Positions 8,530 to 18,109 are shown, numbered from the stretch's first letter. The stretch: 64,000 bases of DNA from Enterococcus mundtii (GCF_002947535.1 NZ_PUAP01000009.1:1-64000), one strand, 5' to 3'. The notes: generated from the sequence alone by a model not told the origin. Made by a program: numbers and translations.

Positions 8530-10560
8530 TTATATCAAGAAAAAGCTTAATGCGAGATCAATCAGTTTGATGAATATGAATGGTGCAACTAAACCACCTA
8601 ATCCATAGACCAATAGATTATGTCGCAAAATTTGACTAGCTGGTTTTTCAGTATACTTGACGCCTTTTAGAGCTAAAGGGATCAAAGCGACAATGATCAC
8701 TGCATTATAGATAACAGCCGATAAAATCGCCGTAAGAGGACTACCTAGTGCCATGATATTCAATTGTGCCAATTCAGGATAGATCCCATAAAACAATACT
8801 GGGATCACAGCAAAATATTTCGCGACGTCATTTGCAATACTGAACGTTGTCAATGCTCCTCTAGTCATCAATAATTGTTTCCCGATACGTACGACCTTCA
8901 ATAGCTTCGTTGGACTAGAATCTAAATCGATCATATTGCCTGCTTCTTTAGCTGCTTGAGTTCCTGTATTCATTGCCACAGCCACATCCGCTTGCGCTAA
9001 TGCTGGTGCGTCGTTTGTTCCATCACCTGTCATTGCTACAAGGTGTCCTTTTTCTTGATAGTCACGGATAAGGTCCATTTTATTTTCAGGGGTTGCTTCG
9101 GCAAGAAAATCATCGACACCCGCCTCAGCTGCAATCGCCGCTGCTGTCAAAGGATTATCCCCTGTGATCATGATAGTTTTGATGCCCATTTTACGCATAT
9201 CTGCGAAGTTTTCCTGTACGCCATTTTTTACAATATCTTTTAGATAAATGACACCCATCACTTGATCATTTTTCACAACAACTAAAGGAGTTCCGCCAGC
9301 TTGGGCAACTTTTGCAACGATCTGGTCACATTCTTCTGGATATTTTCCGCCTCGTGCTTCCACATATTTCTTGATCGTATCTGCGGCACCTTTACGGATC
9401 TGATCGCCACGATAATCCATGCCGCTCATGCGCGTTTGCGCACTAAAATCAATGAATTTCACTTCTGATTTTTCAAAAACACGTTCTCGCAAAGCAAATT
9501 TTTCTTTAGCTAAGATGACGATACTTCGCCCTTCTGCCGTCTCATCTGCCAAAGAAGAAAGTTGAGCTGCATCAGCTAATTGTTGTTCTGTGACGCCATT
9601 GACCGGTAAGAACTCACTTGCCCGACGATTTCCTAAAGTGATCGTTCCTGTTTTATCTAAAAGCAATACATCAACATCTCCTGCTGCTTCGATGGCACGA
9701 CCACTCATTGCGATCACGTTTTCTTTCGTTAACCGGCTCATACCAGCAATCCCGATCGATGAAATCAATGCACCGATCGTCGTCGGTGCCAAACAAACGA
9801 ATAAAGCAATGACGACGATCGTCGCAATCGGTTCCCCTTTACCTGACAATAGACTGCTTAATTCGGTAAATGGAACTAAACTAACAGAGACCACTAAAAA
9901 AATGATCGTTAATGTGATCAAAAAGATTTGTAAACCGATCTCATTCGGTGTTTTTTTTCGTTGAGTCCCTTCCACCATTGAAATCATTTGATCTAAAAAG
10001 GAGTGACCATTTTCGGATGTCACACGGATCACCAGATAATCAGAAACAACCGTCGTCCCACCAGTAACGGCACTTCGATCACCCCCTGATTCACGGATCA
10101 CTGGCGCTGATTCTCCTGTAATGGCACTTTCGTCCACTGAAGCAGCTCCTTCGATCACATCACCATCCGCCGGAATTTGTTGACCCGACTCTACGTAAAT
10201 CAGATCTCCCTTTTTGAGGTCAGAAGATTTGACCTCAATAAATTCTTGATTTTCAATATCTTCTAAGCGATTGATCTTATAAGTGATCACTTCTTTTTTC
10301 GCTTGCTTCAAGCTACTTGCCTGCGCTTTTCCGCGACCTTCTGCGACTGCTTCGGCAAAATTTGCAAATAACAAAGTGATCCATAACAAAGCGGTGATCG
10401 TTACAGTAAACCATAAAGGCACAGTTGTTTGTTCAAAACAAAGGATCGTCGCCAAGATCGCTCCGACGTAGACCATGAACATCACTGGATTTTTGATTTG
10501 TTGTCTTGGGTCTAATTTGACAAAGGCTTCTTTGATTGCCCATACATAAATAGTTTTCAT
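8530..10560 (-). CDS. kdpB: KdpB P-type ATPase subunit
   Basis: A 676-residue catalytic subunit of the high-affinity potassium pump. The P-type ATPase landmarks are present: TGES in the actuator domain ([10 protein letters not shown]), the phosphorylated aspartate in DKTGTIT, and the hinge [14 protein letters not shown]. Length and the short membrane arm (seven helices) are those of KdpB and not of larger metal pumps. ATG at 10560 has AAGGAG upstream. Encoded between kdpA and kdpC. Confidence 0.98.
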   Translation of the reverse strand: MKTIYVWAIKEAFVKLDPRQQIKNPVMFMVYVGAILATILCFEQTTVPLWFTVTITALLWITLLFANFAEAVAEGRGKAQASSLKQAKKEVITYKINRLEDIENQEFIEVKSSDLKKGDLIYVESGQQIPADGDVIEGAASVDESAITGESAPVIRESGGDRSAVTGGTTVVSDYLVIRVTSENGHSFLDQMISMVEGTQRKKTPNEIGLQIFLITLTIIFLVVSVSLVPFTELSSLLSGKGEPIATIVVIALFVCLAPTTIGALISSIGIAGMSRLTKENVIAMSGRAIEAAGDVDVLLLDKTGTITLGNRRASEFLPVNGVTEQQLADAAQLSSLADETAEGRSIVILAKEKFALRERVFEKSEVKFIDFSAQTRMSGMDYRGDQIRKGAADTIKKYVEARGGKYPEECDQIVAKVAQAGGTPLVVVKNDQVMGVIYLKDIVKNGVQENFADMRKMGIKTIMITGDNPLTAAAIAAEAGVDDFLAEATPENKMDLIRDYQEKGHLVAMTGDGTNDAPALAQADVAVAMNTGTQAAKEAGNMIDLDSSPTKLLKVVRIGKQLLMTRGALTTFSIANDVAKYFAVIPVLFYGIYPELAQLNIMALGSPLTAILSAVIYNAVIIVALIPLALKGVKYTEKPASQILRHNLLVYGLGGLVAPFIFIKLIDLALSFFLI

Positions 10561-10575
10561 TTGATTTTACTCCTT

Positions 10576-12252
10576 CTAACTTAAGGTAAAATGATCAGCG
10601 ATCGGACCTAACGCCAACGCTGGTAAAAAGCTCAATGCTCCGACAACAAGGATAACGATCATCAACATGGAGATGAATGTGCCATTGGTCGTTGAAAGTG
10701 TTCCATCATTGATGGCGATCGTTTTCTTCTTACCCATGTTTTCAGCTAAGAACAAAATAGCAACGATCGGAATGTAACGAGAACACAACATCAAGACACT
10801 TCCTAAAAGATTTAGAAACGGTGTATCGGCCGTCAGTCCACCAAATGCACTCCCATTGTTATTTGCTAAAGAAGTCACATTATATAGCAACTCACTAAAT
10901 CCATGGGGGCCTTTATTGGTCAACCAAGTAAAAATATCAGGATGAAGCGAAACTGCCATTGTGCCAAACAACGTCAATAAGACTGGCGTCAGAATCACTA
11001 AACTAGCCATCTTGATGTCGAAAGCCTCGATTTTCTTGCCTAAATATTCTGGCGTACGCCCGACAAGTAGACCGGCAATGAATACAGTCAACAGCAGAAA
11101 TGCCAACATGCCATACAAGCCACTACCAACACCACCAAAGATGATTTCCCCCAATTGCATCAAGAAAAGCGGAATACCACCACCGAGGGGCGTAAAGCTA
11201 TCCATCATCGCATTGACTGAACCATTCGATGCCGCTGTTGTGCTAACGGCCCATAAACTTGACCAACCTACACCAAAACGCACTTCTTTTCCTTCCATAT
11301 TCAGTGAACCCAGTACATCCGCAAAAGCAGGACCATGATATTCACTAACGGCTACACCTACAAAAGCTGCAAAAAGAAAAACAAACGAAACGATCAAAAT
11401 CGTTCGACCTTGTTTCCACTCTTTGACCCAATAGCCAAAAGCAAAAATCAATGCTGTAGGTATCAACAAGATGGCGAGATTCTCGATGAAATTAGAAAAA
11501 ATCGTAGGATTCTCAAATGGATAAGCGGAATTTGCACCGAAAAATCCACCACCGTTGGTCCCTAATTGCTTGATAGCTACTTGGCTGGCTACAGGTCCTA
11601 GATACAACCATAAAGATTCTCCGGACAGACCAGTGTAAGACAGACCATGACTAAATGTTTGAACCACACCTTGAGAAATCAGGAGTACCGCAGTAATCAG
11701 TGAAAGTGGTAAAAAAATGTAAAGCAAACTACGCACTAGATCTTGCCAAAAATTGCCCAATTGGATCGATTTCCGTTGGATGATGCCGCGGATCAAAGCA
11801 CAAAGAACCGCTAAACCAACCGCTGCTGACAAGAAGTTTTGCACAGTCAAACCAAACATTTGCGTGGTATTCGAAAGTGTCAATTCTCCCGCGTAAGCTT
11901 GCCAGTTGGTGTTTGTCACAAAACTAACAGCTGTATTCACGGCTAAATCAAATGATAGATTTTCTACGCCATTGTTGCCAGGAAGCCAACCTTGGATCAT
12001 CAATAATCCCGTTAAAAATACTAAAGAACAGATCCCAACACCCAACACATGTGCTAAATAGCGCTTCGCCGTCATTTTCTTTTGACTCTCAGGACCAATC
12101 AATTTATAGAAAAAACGTTCGATTGGTTGGATGAAACGCACATATTTTGGTGTCTCCCCTGTCATGATCGACTTGATGTACCACCCAAGAGGTGCGGCTA
12201 AGACAATTAAAATAAAAAAGAAAAACAATCCTTGAAATACTGCACTCATCAT
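10576..12252 (-). CDS. kdpA: KdpA potassium-binding channel-like subunit
   Basis: A 558-residue membrane subunit related to K+ channels and Ktr/Trk proteins, which selects K+ and passes it to KdpB. It has the four-fold repeated selectivity-filter loops, among them LGTNGGGFFGAN, TTAASNGSVN and LANNNGSAFGGL. The ATG overlaps the kdpF stop by four bases (ATGA), with GGGGGAAGAG upstream. Confidence 0.98.
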   Translation of the reverse strand: MMSAVFQGLFFFFILIVLAAPLGWYIKSIMTGETPKYVRFIQPIERFFYKLIGPESQKKMTAKRYLAHVLGVGICSLVFLTGLLMIQGWLPGNNGVENLSFDLAVNTAVSFVTNTNWQAYAGELTLSNTTQMFGLTVQNFLSAAVGLAVLCALIRGIIQRKSIQLGNFWQDLVRSLLYIFLPLSLITAVLLISQGVVQTFSHGLSYTGLSGESLWLYLGPVASQVAIKQLGTNGGGFFGANSAYPFENPTIFSNFIENLAILLIPTALIFAFGYWVKEWKQGRTILIVSFVFLFAAFVGVAVSEYHGPAFADVLGSLNMEGKEVRFGVGWSSLWAVSTTAASNGSVNAMMDSFTPLGGGIPLFLMQLGEIIFGGVGSGLYGMLAFLLLTVFIAGLLVGRTPEYLGKKIEAFDIKMASLVILTPVLLTLFGTMAVSLHPDIFTWLTNKGPHGFSELLYNVTSLANNNGSAFGGLTADTPFLNLLGSVLMLCSRYIPIVAILFLAENMGKKKTIAINDGTLSTTNGTFISMLMIVILVVGALSFLPALALGPIADHFTLS

Positions 12253-12329
12253 TGCTCTTCCCCCTTAAATAAAAACCAGAATAGATAAGCTAACAAAATA
12301 ATACTGATACAACCTAAAAATAAGATCAT
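12249..12329 (-). CDS. kdpF: KdpF small subunit
   Basis: A 26-residue single-helix membrane peptide, MILFLGCISIILLAYLFWFL followed by FKGEEQ. Length, hydrophobic helix and position directly before kdpA are those of KdpF, the accessory peptide that stabilises KdpABC in E. coli. AAAGGAGAGG precedes the ATG at a good distance, and the stop overlaps kdpA. It is the first gene of the operon and is easily missed because of its size. Confidence 0.92.
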   Translation of the reverse strand: MILFLGCISIILLAYLFWFLFKGEEQ

Positions 12330-12367
12330 TTTCTTCCTCTCCTTTGTTTTCATCATAGACAAAGGAC

Positions 12368-12416
12368 TATAAAGATAGTGTTAATATTCCAGAAATTTCT
12401 TTATATGTTCTTTATA
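12368..12416 (-). promoter_or_regulatory. Candidate KdpE operator/promoter region of kdpFABCDE
   Basis: Direct repeat TTCTTTATA at 12397-12405 and 12408-12416, exactly one helical turn (11 bp) apart, plus an inverted copy TATAAAGA at 12368-12375. The minus strand lacks a good -35 in this region, as expected for an activator-dependent promoter. Known KdpE sites are AT-rich direct repeats containing TTTATA, which these resemble. Assignment as KdpE site is inference. Confidence 0.55.
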
Positions 12417-12426
12417 CAACACAAAA

Positions 12427-12472
12427 AAACAGCTAAGTCTCAAGGAAGAATCCTCACGTGACTTAGCTGTTT
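12427..12472 (-). terminator. Terminator after folA
   Basis: Perfect 13-bp stem AAACAGCTAAGTC (12427-12439)/GACTTAGCTGTTT (12460-12472) with a T run on the minus strand. It separates folA from the kdp operon, so kdp relies on its own promoter. Confidence 0.85.
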
Positions 12473-12568
12473 CTCTATAAAAAAGACAAAAAAAAGATGC
12501 TCCCATGATCTTGAACATCTCCCTTTATTTCTTTCAATCATTCATTTTTATACATCAATGATCAGAAC

Positions 12569-13060
12569 TTACTTTCTTACCCATTTTTGGAAGCGATGCG
12601 CATAATGATTTTCTTGATCCATGATACCGATATGTTCTTCTGCTAATTCAAAATCGCTAAAGTCGATCTCTCCAATATACGTATCTCCTTCAAACTCCCC
12701 ATCGATCAGCGTTCGCCAAATAATCCCAGTCTGGGGCAATAGCTCTTGAAAGATCCGACTTCCACCAGAAACATAAATATCTTCTGAAACAGTCTCCGCA
12801 AAAGCCAATAATTCATCGATCGAATGCATGACTTCTGCATTTTCTTTGACCTCAAAATCTTCCTGGGTAGTCAACACGATGATGTGGCGATAAGGAAGAG
12901 ATAGATCGCCCATGCCTTCATATGTTTTACGCCCCATCACTAATAAACGATCCACCGTATGTTCTCTGAAAAAACGCATATCATTTGGCAAACGCCAAGG
13001 CAATAATCCATCTTTACCGATCAATCCATTCTTGTCTTGTGCCCACATGGAAATAAACAT
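12569..13060 (-). CDS. folA: Dihydrofolate reductase
   Basis: A 163-residue cytosolic enzyme reducing dihydrofolate to tetrahydrofolate with NADPH; the target of trimethoprim. Family motifs: WAQDKNGLIGKDGLLPWRLPND at the N-terminus (Met20-loop and active-site Asp), MGRKTYEGM near 42-50 and YVSGGSRIF for the NADPH-binding GG. ATG at 13060 has AAAGGAG upstream. No thymidylate synthase gene is adjacent in the window. Looks like the housekeeping chromosomal enzyme rather than an acquired resistance variant. Confidence 0.95.
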   Translation of the reverse strand: MFISMWAQDKNGLIGKDGLLPWRLPNDMRFFREHTVDRLLVMGRKTYEGMGDLSLPYRHIIVLTTQEDFEVKENAEVMHSIDELLAFAETVSEDIYVSGGSRIFQELLPQTGIIWRTLIDGEFEGDTYIGEIDFSDFELAEEHIGIMDQENHYAHRFQKWVRK

Positions 13061-13104
13061 TCTGACTCGCTCCTTTCATCTACTACTTGATTATACTAAA
13101 AATA

Positions 13105-13136
13105 AAAAAGCTTGGGTACAGACCCAAACTTTTTTA
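13105..13136 (-). terminator. Terminator after rpmG
   Basis: AAAAAAGCTTGGGT (13105-13118) pairs with ACCCAAACTTTTTT (ending near 13135) around a short loop; T run on the minus strand directly past the rpmG stop. Confidence 0.8.
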
Positions 13137-13142
13137 GACATA

Positions 13143-13292
13143 TTATTTTGTTTCGCGGTGCAAAGTAACTTTACGTTCGCGTGGGCAATATTTTTGCTTT
13201 TCCAAACGATCAGGATTGTTACGTTTGTTTTTGTTAGTTAGGTAGTTACGTTCTTTACAAGAAGTACACTCTAAAGTAATGTTTACGCGCAT
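13143..13292 (-). CDS. rpmG: Ribosomal protein L33 (cysteine-containing form)
   Basis: A 49-residue protein, [20 protein letters not shown] at the start and ending HRETK, the L33 pattern. It keeps a CxxC pair (CTSC) and one further Cys in KYCPRE; the fourth zinc ligand of the classic Cys4 form is absent. GGGAGGG precedes the ATG. A second, almost cysteine-free L33 is encoded at 63105-63254, so the genome has at least two L33 types. Confidence 0.95.
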   Translation of the reverse strand: MRVNITLECTSCKERNYLTNKNKRNNPDRLEKQKYCPRERKVTLHRETK

Positions 13293-13524
13293 GATTTTCC
13301 CTCCCATTTATACTAGAATCCTCTAAGATGACTCTCAGACTTGATTATCTTACCATGATTTTTATCAGATTGCTAGCCTTTTTCACGATTTTGTTAAGTA
13401 GTTCTACTTGACGAGCAAAAAACAAGCGCAACAAATATCGAAACAGATGATTTTTCTTTTTACCGAGTTGAGATTACACTTGTTATAGTAGTAAAATCAA
13501 TTATTCTTTTAGGAGGAGTTAGCT

Positions 13525-13971
13525 ATGCCTTGGAATATGAAAGATTTTCCACCAGCCATGAAGAACTTGGAAGAGTTGACCAAAAAGAAAGCAATCGATA
13601 TCGGCAATGCGCTTTTAGATGAAGGTTATCCAGATGATCGAGCAATCCCGATCGCAATCAGTCAAGCCAAAGAATGGGTTGAAAGTGCTGACGAGAAAGA
13701 AAAGAAAGCTTTCTCAAAAGAGAAAAATCCGCAAAAAGATGACAAACATGAAAGCAATCCACGAGCGGCGAAATTATTAGATGCTACAGTCGAAGTAAAG
13801 TTTGAAGAGGATCACTGGATCGTTCGCTCAAAAGGAGCTGAAAAAGCAAGCAATCACTTCGACCACAAGGAAGAAGCCGTTGAAAAAGGTAAAGAAGTAG
13901 CTCGTAATAAAGAGACTTCCTTGATGATCTACAAAAAAGATGGTACATTCGAGCGAGAAGTGCATTATTGA
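13525..13971 (+). CDS. YdaT-like DUF2188 protein
   Basis: A 148-residue soluble, very charged protein. The first 55 residues (MPWNMKDFPPAMKN... AIPIAISQAKEW) match the N-terminus of B. subtilis YdaT as I recall it; after a lysine/glutamate-rich linker (about 55-80) comes a DUF2188 domain (WIVRSKGAEKASNHFDHKEEAVEKG) ending in a KKDGTFERE strand. Function is unknown; YdaT relatives are linked to general stress, but nothing in this sequence proves that. AGGAGG sits at ideal distance. Monocistronic, with terminator at 14026-14071. Confidence 0.85.
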   Translation: MPWNMKDFPPAMKNLEELTKKKAIDIGNALLDEGYPDDRAIPIAISQAKEWVESADEKEKKAFSKEKNPQKDDKHESNPRAAKLLDATVEVKFEEDHWIVRSKGAEKASNHFDHKEEAVEKGKEVARNKETSLMIYKKDGTFEREVHY

Positions 13972-14025
13972 TTGTTCCTCATCGCTTTTTTGGATTAAAA
14001 AAGCAATCAATGTCGATTTACGACA

Positions 14026-14071
14026 AAAAACGAAGAGTCTATCCATTATGGATCGGCACTCTTCGTTTTTT
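14026..14071. terminator. Bidirectional terminator between the YdaT-like gene and asnB
   Basis: AAAAAACGAAGAGT (14026-14039) and ACTCTTCGTTTTTT (14058-14071) form a perfect 14-bp stem with A and T runs on either side, suited to both converging genes. Confidence 0.88.
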
Positions 14072-14098
14072 TATTCATTAGAAAAAATATTTTACCTT

Positions 14099-15994
14099 CT
14101 AAACTGTTACATATTGGATCGGTTCAGCTTGAGGAATCGTTTCATCCACAAAATAAACTTTATACCAAGTCAAGAAACTAAAAATCGTCCAGATTTTACG
14201 TTGTTCTTCACTTCTGCCTTCATGATGGTCATCAAGTAATTGGATGATCTTCGCTTGATCAAAGAACTCTTTCGCAAAATCAGCTGTGAATAATTCTTTT
14301 ACTTGGCGGTAGCCATGTTCTTCTTTCAGCCAAGCTTTGATCGGTACAGGGAACCCAAGCTTTACACGATTCGACCATTCCTCAGGCAAATGCTTACTCG
14401 CAGCTTGTCTAAAGACATCTTTCGTATTGTTTTGATTCAATAAATACTTGCTTGGGATCTGTTGTGCTAATTTCATCACTTCGATATCTAGTAATGGTAC
14501 TCGCACTTCCAGTGAACTTGCCATCGAAAGTTTATCGGCTTTCAATAAAATATCTTTTGGCATCCATTGGTGTAAGTCAACATATTGCATCTTGTTGATC
14601 TCGTCTTGGATTCCTTCAGTTTTCGCATAATGTTCTGCCATGATTTCATTGACTGTTGGGGCTTGTTGAAACTCTGGAGTCAACAGGTTGGCTGCTTCGT
14701 TTTCTTCAAAGATTCGTGCATGCCCGATAAAATATTCTTTGGCAGGGGCTAATGATTCATATAAATGGATCCTACCATGGAAGTTACGCATCTTACCGAT
14801 TTTTCTTCCTAAGTTATAGCGCGTTCCTTTAGGTAATTTTTTCAACCCTTGGGCAATCACTCGGATAAATTTTGAATTCGTGTGGAAGCCATACGATTGA
14901 TAGCCAGCAAATAATTCATCTGCCCCTTCACCAGATTGGACCACTCGTACACTTTGTGCCGCAAGATTTGCTAAGAAATATAACGGTACACAAGATGGAT
15001 TAGAATCTGGTTCATCTAAATGGTATTGGATCAAAGGAAAAGCCTTAAAGGACATGTCTCCATCAATGACAGCTGCAGTATTATCCAAATCAAGCATCTC
15101 TGTTAATTTACGTGCTTCGATTGCTTCGTTATAAGTTTTGTCATCAAAACCTATTGAGAATGAATGGTCTGGTTTCAGGACAGAAGTCACATAACTTGAA
15201 TCGACCCCACTTGATAAGAATGAGCCAACTTCCACATCACTGATCGTATGTGCTTCGATTGATGCTTTCACAGTTTCATCAATTTGATCGATCCATTCTT
15301 GACGGCTTTGTGTGCCTTTTTCTTCAAAGTTCGCATCCCAATACTGTTGGATATCCATTTTGCCATCTTTGTAAGTGAAATAATGACCTTCTGGCAAACG
15401 ATAGACACCTTTAAAGAATGTTTCACCATTCAAAGGAGAATATTGGAACGTCATATATGGTTTCAATGCTTCCCGATTTAATTCTTTATTGAAATCTGGA
15501 TGTGGTAAGAAGCTCTTGATTTCAGAACCAAACATCAATGTTCCGTTCATTTCAGCATAATAATATGGTTTGATCCCAAAATGGTCTCTTGCACCAAATA
15601 ATTCTTTTTTCTCATTATCCCAAATCGCAAAAGCAAACATTCCACGTACTTTTTGCAATAACTCAGTGCCCCATTCTTCATAGCCATGCAGTAAAACTTC
15701 TGTATCTGCATGGGTTTTGAAAATGTGACCCGCGTCGATCAATTCTTTTCTAAGTGGTTGATAGTTGTAGATTTCTCCATTAAAAATAATGATCTTTGTT
15801 TGATCTTCATTGTAAATGGGCTGTGTGCCACCTTCTAAGTCAATAATACTTAAACGTCTAAAACCCAAAGCCACATCACGATCAATGTATTCACCCGAAC
15901 TATTCGGTCCACGGTGAATGATGCGATCCATCATGTCATTGATGATTGCTTTTTTATTATCTTTGTTATTAACAAATCCTACGATTCCGCACAT
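14099..15994 (-). CDS. asnB: Asparagine synthetase (glutamine-hydrolysing)
   Basis: A 631-residue enzyme making asparagine from aspartate, ATP and glutamine. The N-terminal class II glutaminase domain starts with the catalytic Cys2 (MCGIVGF) and has RRLSIIDLEGG and the FNGEIYNY segment; the C-terminal synthetase domain has the PP-loop SGVDSSYV near 265 and SGEGADELFAGY near 360. Full family length. ATG at 15994. I looked for a T-box leader upstream (AGGGUGGNACCGCG) and did not see one. Confidence 0.96.
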   Translation of the reverse strand: MCGIVGFVNNKDNKKAIINDMMDRIIHRGPNSSGEYIDRDVALGFRRLSIIDLEGGTQPIYNEDQTKIIIFNGEIYNYQPLRKELIDAGHIFKTHADTEVLLHGYEEWGTELLQKVRGMFAFAIWDNEKKELFGARDHFGIKPYYYAEMNGTLMFGSEIKSFLPHPDFNKELNREALKPYMTFQYSPLNGETFFKGVYRLPEGHYFTYKDGKMDIQQYWDANFEEKGTQSRQEWIDQIDETVKASIEAHTISDVEVGSFLSSGVDSSYVTSVLKPDHSFSIGFDDKTYNEAIEARKLTEMLDLDNTAAVIDGDMSFKAFPLIQYHLDEPDSNPSCVPLYFLANLAAQSVRVVQSGEGADELFAGYQSYGFHTNSKFIRVIAQGLKKLPKGTRYNLGRKIGKMRNFHGRIHLYESLAPAKEYFIGHARIFEENEAANLLTPEFQQAPTVNEIMAEHYAKTEGIQDEINKMQYVDLHQWMPKDILLKADKLSMASSLEVRVPLLDIEVMKLAQQIPSKYLLNQNNTKDVFRQAASKHLPEEWSNRVKLGFPVPIKAWLKEEHGYRQVKELFTADFAKEFFDQAKIIQLLDDHHEGRSEEQRKIWTIFSFLTWYKVYFVDETIPQAEPIQYVTV

Positions 15995-16638
15995 TTATTT
16001 CACATCCTACTAAAATTACTATTCCATTATTATGTCCACATGAATCTTATCACAGGAAGGCATTCAGAATGAATGATTTTCACTCTTACAATTTCGTCAC
16101 ATGAAAACAAATAAAATGAAAAATCTCTATCTTTAAAAAAAGTAGACTCAACAATTAATTTAACATGTTTTATCCTAGGAAGCTACTGGATTCTCCTATA
16201 GTTTACAAATATTTCATGTTATTCATAAATAGGGTGATTTTTGTAGACTGTCATCTCCAAAATAACAAGCGATTTCATTTTTTATTCCAAGCTGAAATCC
16301 AGTTAGTAAACTTGAAGAAAAATAAATTTTTACCCATTACTTTCTCTCACATGATGATGTCAGTAAACGATCTTACTAAAGTAGTTTATCCTGAATGGTA
16401 TCAGTAAGAACCAATCATTGCAGTGTAAAAAAACTAGCCATACTTCCATTATTTCAAGTGAAAATAACTGACGATCTCTTTATCTTTCCTGCTTCACTTA
16501 AGAAAATAGTTAAATTTTCAAAAATAAAAATCAGCATATAATAACTACAGCCTGCTATCAAATCACTTGACGAAAAAACGTTTTTCAGAGATGCTCAATT
16601 TAAGAACATATTTTATTTTAAAGTTAGGAAGGATCAAC
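15995..16638. other. Intergenic, about 640 bases, no gene recognised
   Basis: Very AT-rich spacer between divergent genes. An 80-codon open frame at 16165-16407 has no ribosome site and a composition like the surrounding non-coding DNA. It must hold the promoter of asnB and that of the membrane-anchored protein gene; no riboswitch or repeat was recognised. Confidence 0.5.
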
Positions 16639-17202
16639 ATGAAAATCGGAAAAGTACTATTGGGGATATTGTTAGGGGTAACAACTATTATTGGGGCATT
16701 TATGTTAGGAATCATGCTATTTCCTTTATTTGCCCCAGAAATCCAAAATACGGCAGTTCAAGAAGCCACGAATACTTCACAGACAAAAAGTACCGAACGT
16801 TCATTAACTACAACAGAAACAACAAGCGAAAAGAATCGACCATTTGCAAACCAAACACTTACAGATCAAAAGCAAACAGAAGATCCAGTTTTGGAAAAAG
16901 CATTGAATACACCTGCTACACCATTGACCGCTTTTAGCTCTGATCCTTACGATTGGGATCTAAACCAAGCCCAGATCACGAACGGCACCGCTCAGTCAAT
17001 CGGCTGGATACAAGCAGAAGACTCAACTGGACGAATAGAGGTAGAATATCACTGCTTCGCTTGCGACACGAATTGGACCGGTAGAAATTACGCCTATGAA
17101 TGGAATGGGCAAACGACGACGACTAAAGTAACTCCTTTCACGATCATCGGAACACCTTGCGAACATCAAAAATCCTTAAAAAATCATGGCTATATTAGTT
17201 GA
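16639..17202 (+). CDS. Membrane-anchored extracytoplasmic protein, function unknown
   Basis: A 187-residue protein: N-terminal hydrophobic helix (about residues 5-30, KVLLGILLGVTTIIGAFMLG), then a Ser/Thr/Gln-rich linker (about 40-95) and a C-terminal outside domain with three cysteines in YHCFACDTNW and GTPCEH, flanked by several Trp and Tyr. The CxxC pair plus a distant Cys could form a disulfide or bind metal. I do not recognise the family. ATG at 16639 has AGGAAGGA upstream; the longer frame from 16567 lacks a ribosome site. Confidence 0.7.
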   Translation: MKIGKVLLGILLGVTTIIGAFMLGIMLFPLFAPEIQNTAVQEATNTSQTKSTERSLTTTETTSEKNRPFANQTLTDQKQTEDPVLEKALNTPATPLTAFSSDPYDWDLNQAQITNGTAQSIGWIQAEDSTGRIEVEYHCFACDTNWTGRNYAYEWNGQTTTTKVTPFTIIGTPCEHQKSLKNHGYIS

Positions 17203-17597
17203 TTTCAGATAAATAGAAAAAATATATATAAAGAGAACAGATTACTTGAATACAACAAAACAAGCGCACAAACCAAAAAGACCACCCCGTCGTTTGGGTT
17301 TCTGCGCTTATCTTCTTGTAATTAAAATTTTTTATTGCTCAAGCTAGTAAGCTAATTGATTTTTTTATTGCGAGCAACAAAAAGCAATAACTTGAGATTC
17401 AATGACAAAAAAATCAAGATTAGCAATCGCTACTTTAATAATAAATTTTTTTCTTCCATCATTTTTATTGCAAGATTTTTTTTAAACAACCTCTTCCATC
17501 ATAGCGAAAAAATAATCCTCATGATCACTCAACCTTCCAGTATAATTTATACTATCAACGAACAAGACGTTGAAATAAATCAGGATGGTAGATATAG
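17203..17597. other. Intergenic, about 395 bases, no confident gene
   Basis: AT-rich. A long imperfect hairpin at 17262-17309 may terminate the upstream gene. A 100-codon frame overlapping this region and the next gene (17356-17658) has no ribosome site and is rejected. Confidence 0.4.
17262..17309 (+). terminator. Possible terminator hairpin
   Basis: Arms AAGCGCACAAACC and GGTTTCTGCGCTT pair apart from one C-C mismatch; the following T run is weak, so termination efficiency is uncertain. Confidence 0.45.
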
Positions 17598-17804
17598 ATG
17601 GCAATTTATTATTTTAACAAAAAAACAGATAATCGAGAAAACCACGAAGTCCACGTGATCTCGTGTAGGCATTGTCCAGAGGATGCACTTTTTATTGGCG
17701 TATTTGCTACTTGTGAAGAAGCCTTACATAAAGCAAGCACAACCCACACATCCAAAATTTTTGATGGATGTCGCTACTGTTGCAAAGACTGCCATAACGG
17801 TTGA
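17598..17804 (+). CDS. Small cysteine-rich conserved protein
   Basis: A 68-residue soluble protein starting MAIYYFNKKTDNRENHEVHV and ending DGCRYCCKDCHNG. Cys at the SCRHCP segment, ATCEE and the CxxCCxxC cluster at the C-terminus, with several His, suggest a small zinc-binding protein. I recall similar uncharacterised proteins in enterococci and other Lactobacillales with the same start and DGCxYCC ending, but no function. The ribosome site (AGGATGG) is moderate. A terminator follows at 17809. Confidence 0.7.
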   Translation: MAIYYFNKKTDNRENHEVHVISCRHCPEDALFIGVFATCEEALHKASTTHTSKIFDGCRYCCKDCHNG

Positions 17805-17808
17805 TTTT

Positions 17809-17850
17809 CAAGGGATAGCTAGGCTGTCCCTTGTTCTTTCTTTATTTTTA
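17809..17850 (+). terminator. Terminator after the Cys-rich protein gene
   Basis: CAAGGGA (17809-17815) pairs with TCCCTTG (17827-17833), with more pairing inside, followed by a T-rich tract. Confidence 0.7.
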
Positions 17851-17979
17851 CAGAGAACTTTCTTTATACATAAAATAGACCGTGTTTGTAAATTTACAAA
17901 TTACATGAGATGAGTATGTAAGATTATAAAAGGAGTACCAAAAGGGGAGTCAAAAAATATTTCAGGGTAAAAATACAAC

Positions 17980-18006
17980 AAAAAAGACACGACCTAAATC
18001 GTGTCT
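17980..18006 (-). terminator. Terminator after tRNA-Ser
   Basis: AGACACGA (17985-17992)/TCGTGTCT (17999-18006), with a T run on the minus strand 17 bases past the tRNA end. Confidence 0.8.
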
Positions 18007-18022
18007 AACCGTTGGTATATAA

Positions 18023-18109
18023 GGAAGGTACGGGATTTGAACCCGTGCACCACATTTCTGCGGCTCGCCGGATTTCGAGTCCGGTGCATTACCACTCTGC
18101 CAACCTTCC
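18023..18109 (-). tRNA. tRNA-Ser (anticodon CGA)
   Basis: 87-nt tRNA with acceptor stem GGAAGGT/ACCTTCC, D arm GGCAGAGTGGT, anticodon loop ACTCGAAAT (anticodon CGA, reading UCG), a long class II variable arm typical of tRNA-Ser, and T arm ACGGGTTCAAATCCCGT. CCA is not encoded. By my folding the next base, the discriminator, reads T. Confidence 0.93.

Noticed and set aside
15995-16160. T-box riboswitch upstream of asnB
   Set aside because: No T-box sequence (AGGGTGGnACCGCG) or stem I pattern found on the minus strand.
16165-16407. 80-codon frame upstream of the membrane-anchored protein
   Set aside because: No ribosome site, composition like the AT-rich flanks, no recognisable domain.
17356-17658. 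100-codon frame before the Cys-rich protein
   Set aside because: No ribosome site; overlaps the better supported gene at 17598 in another frame.
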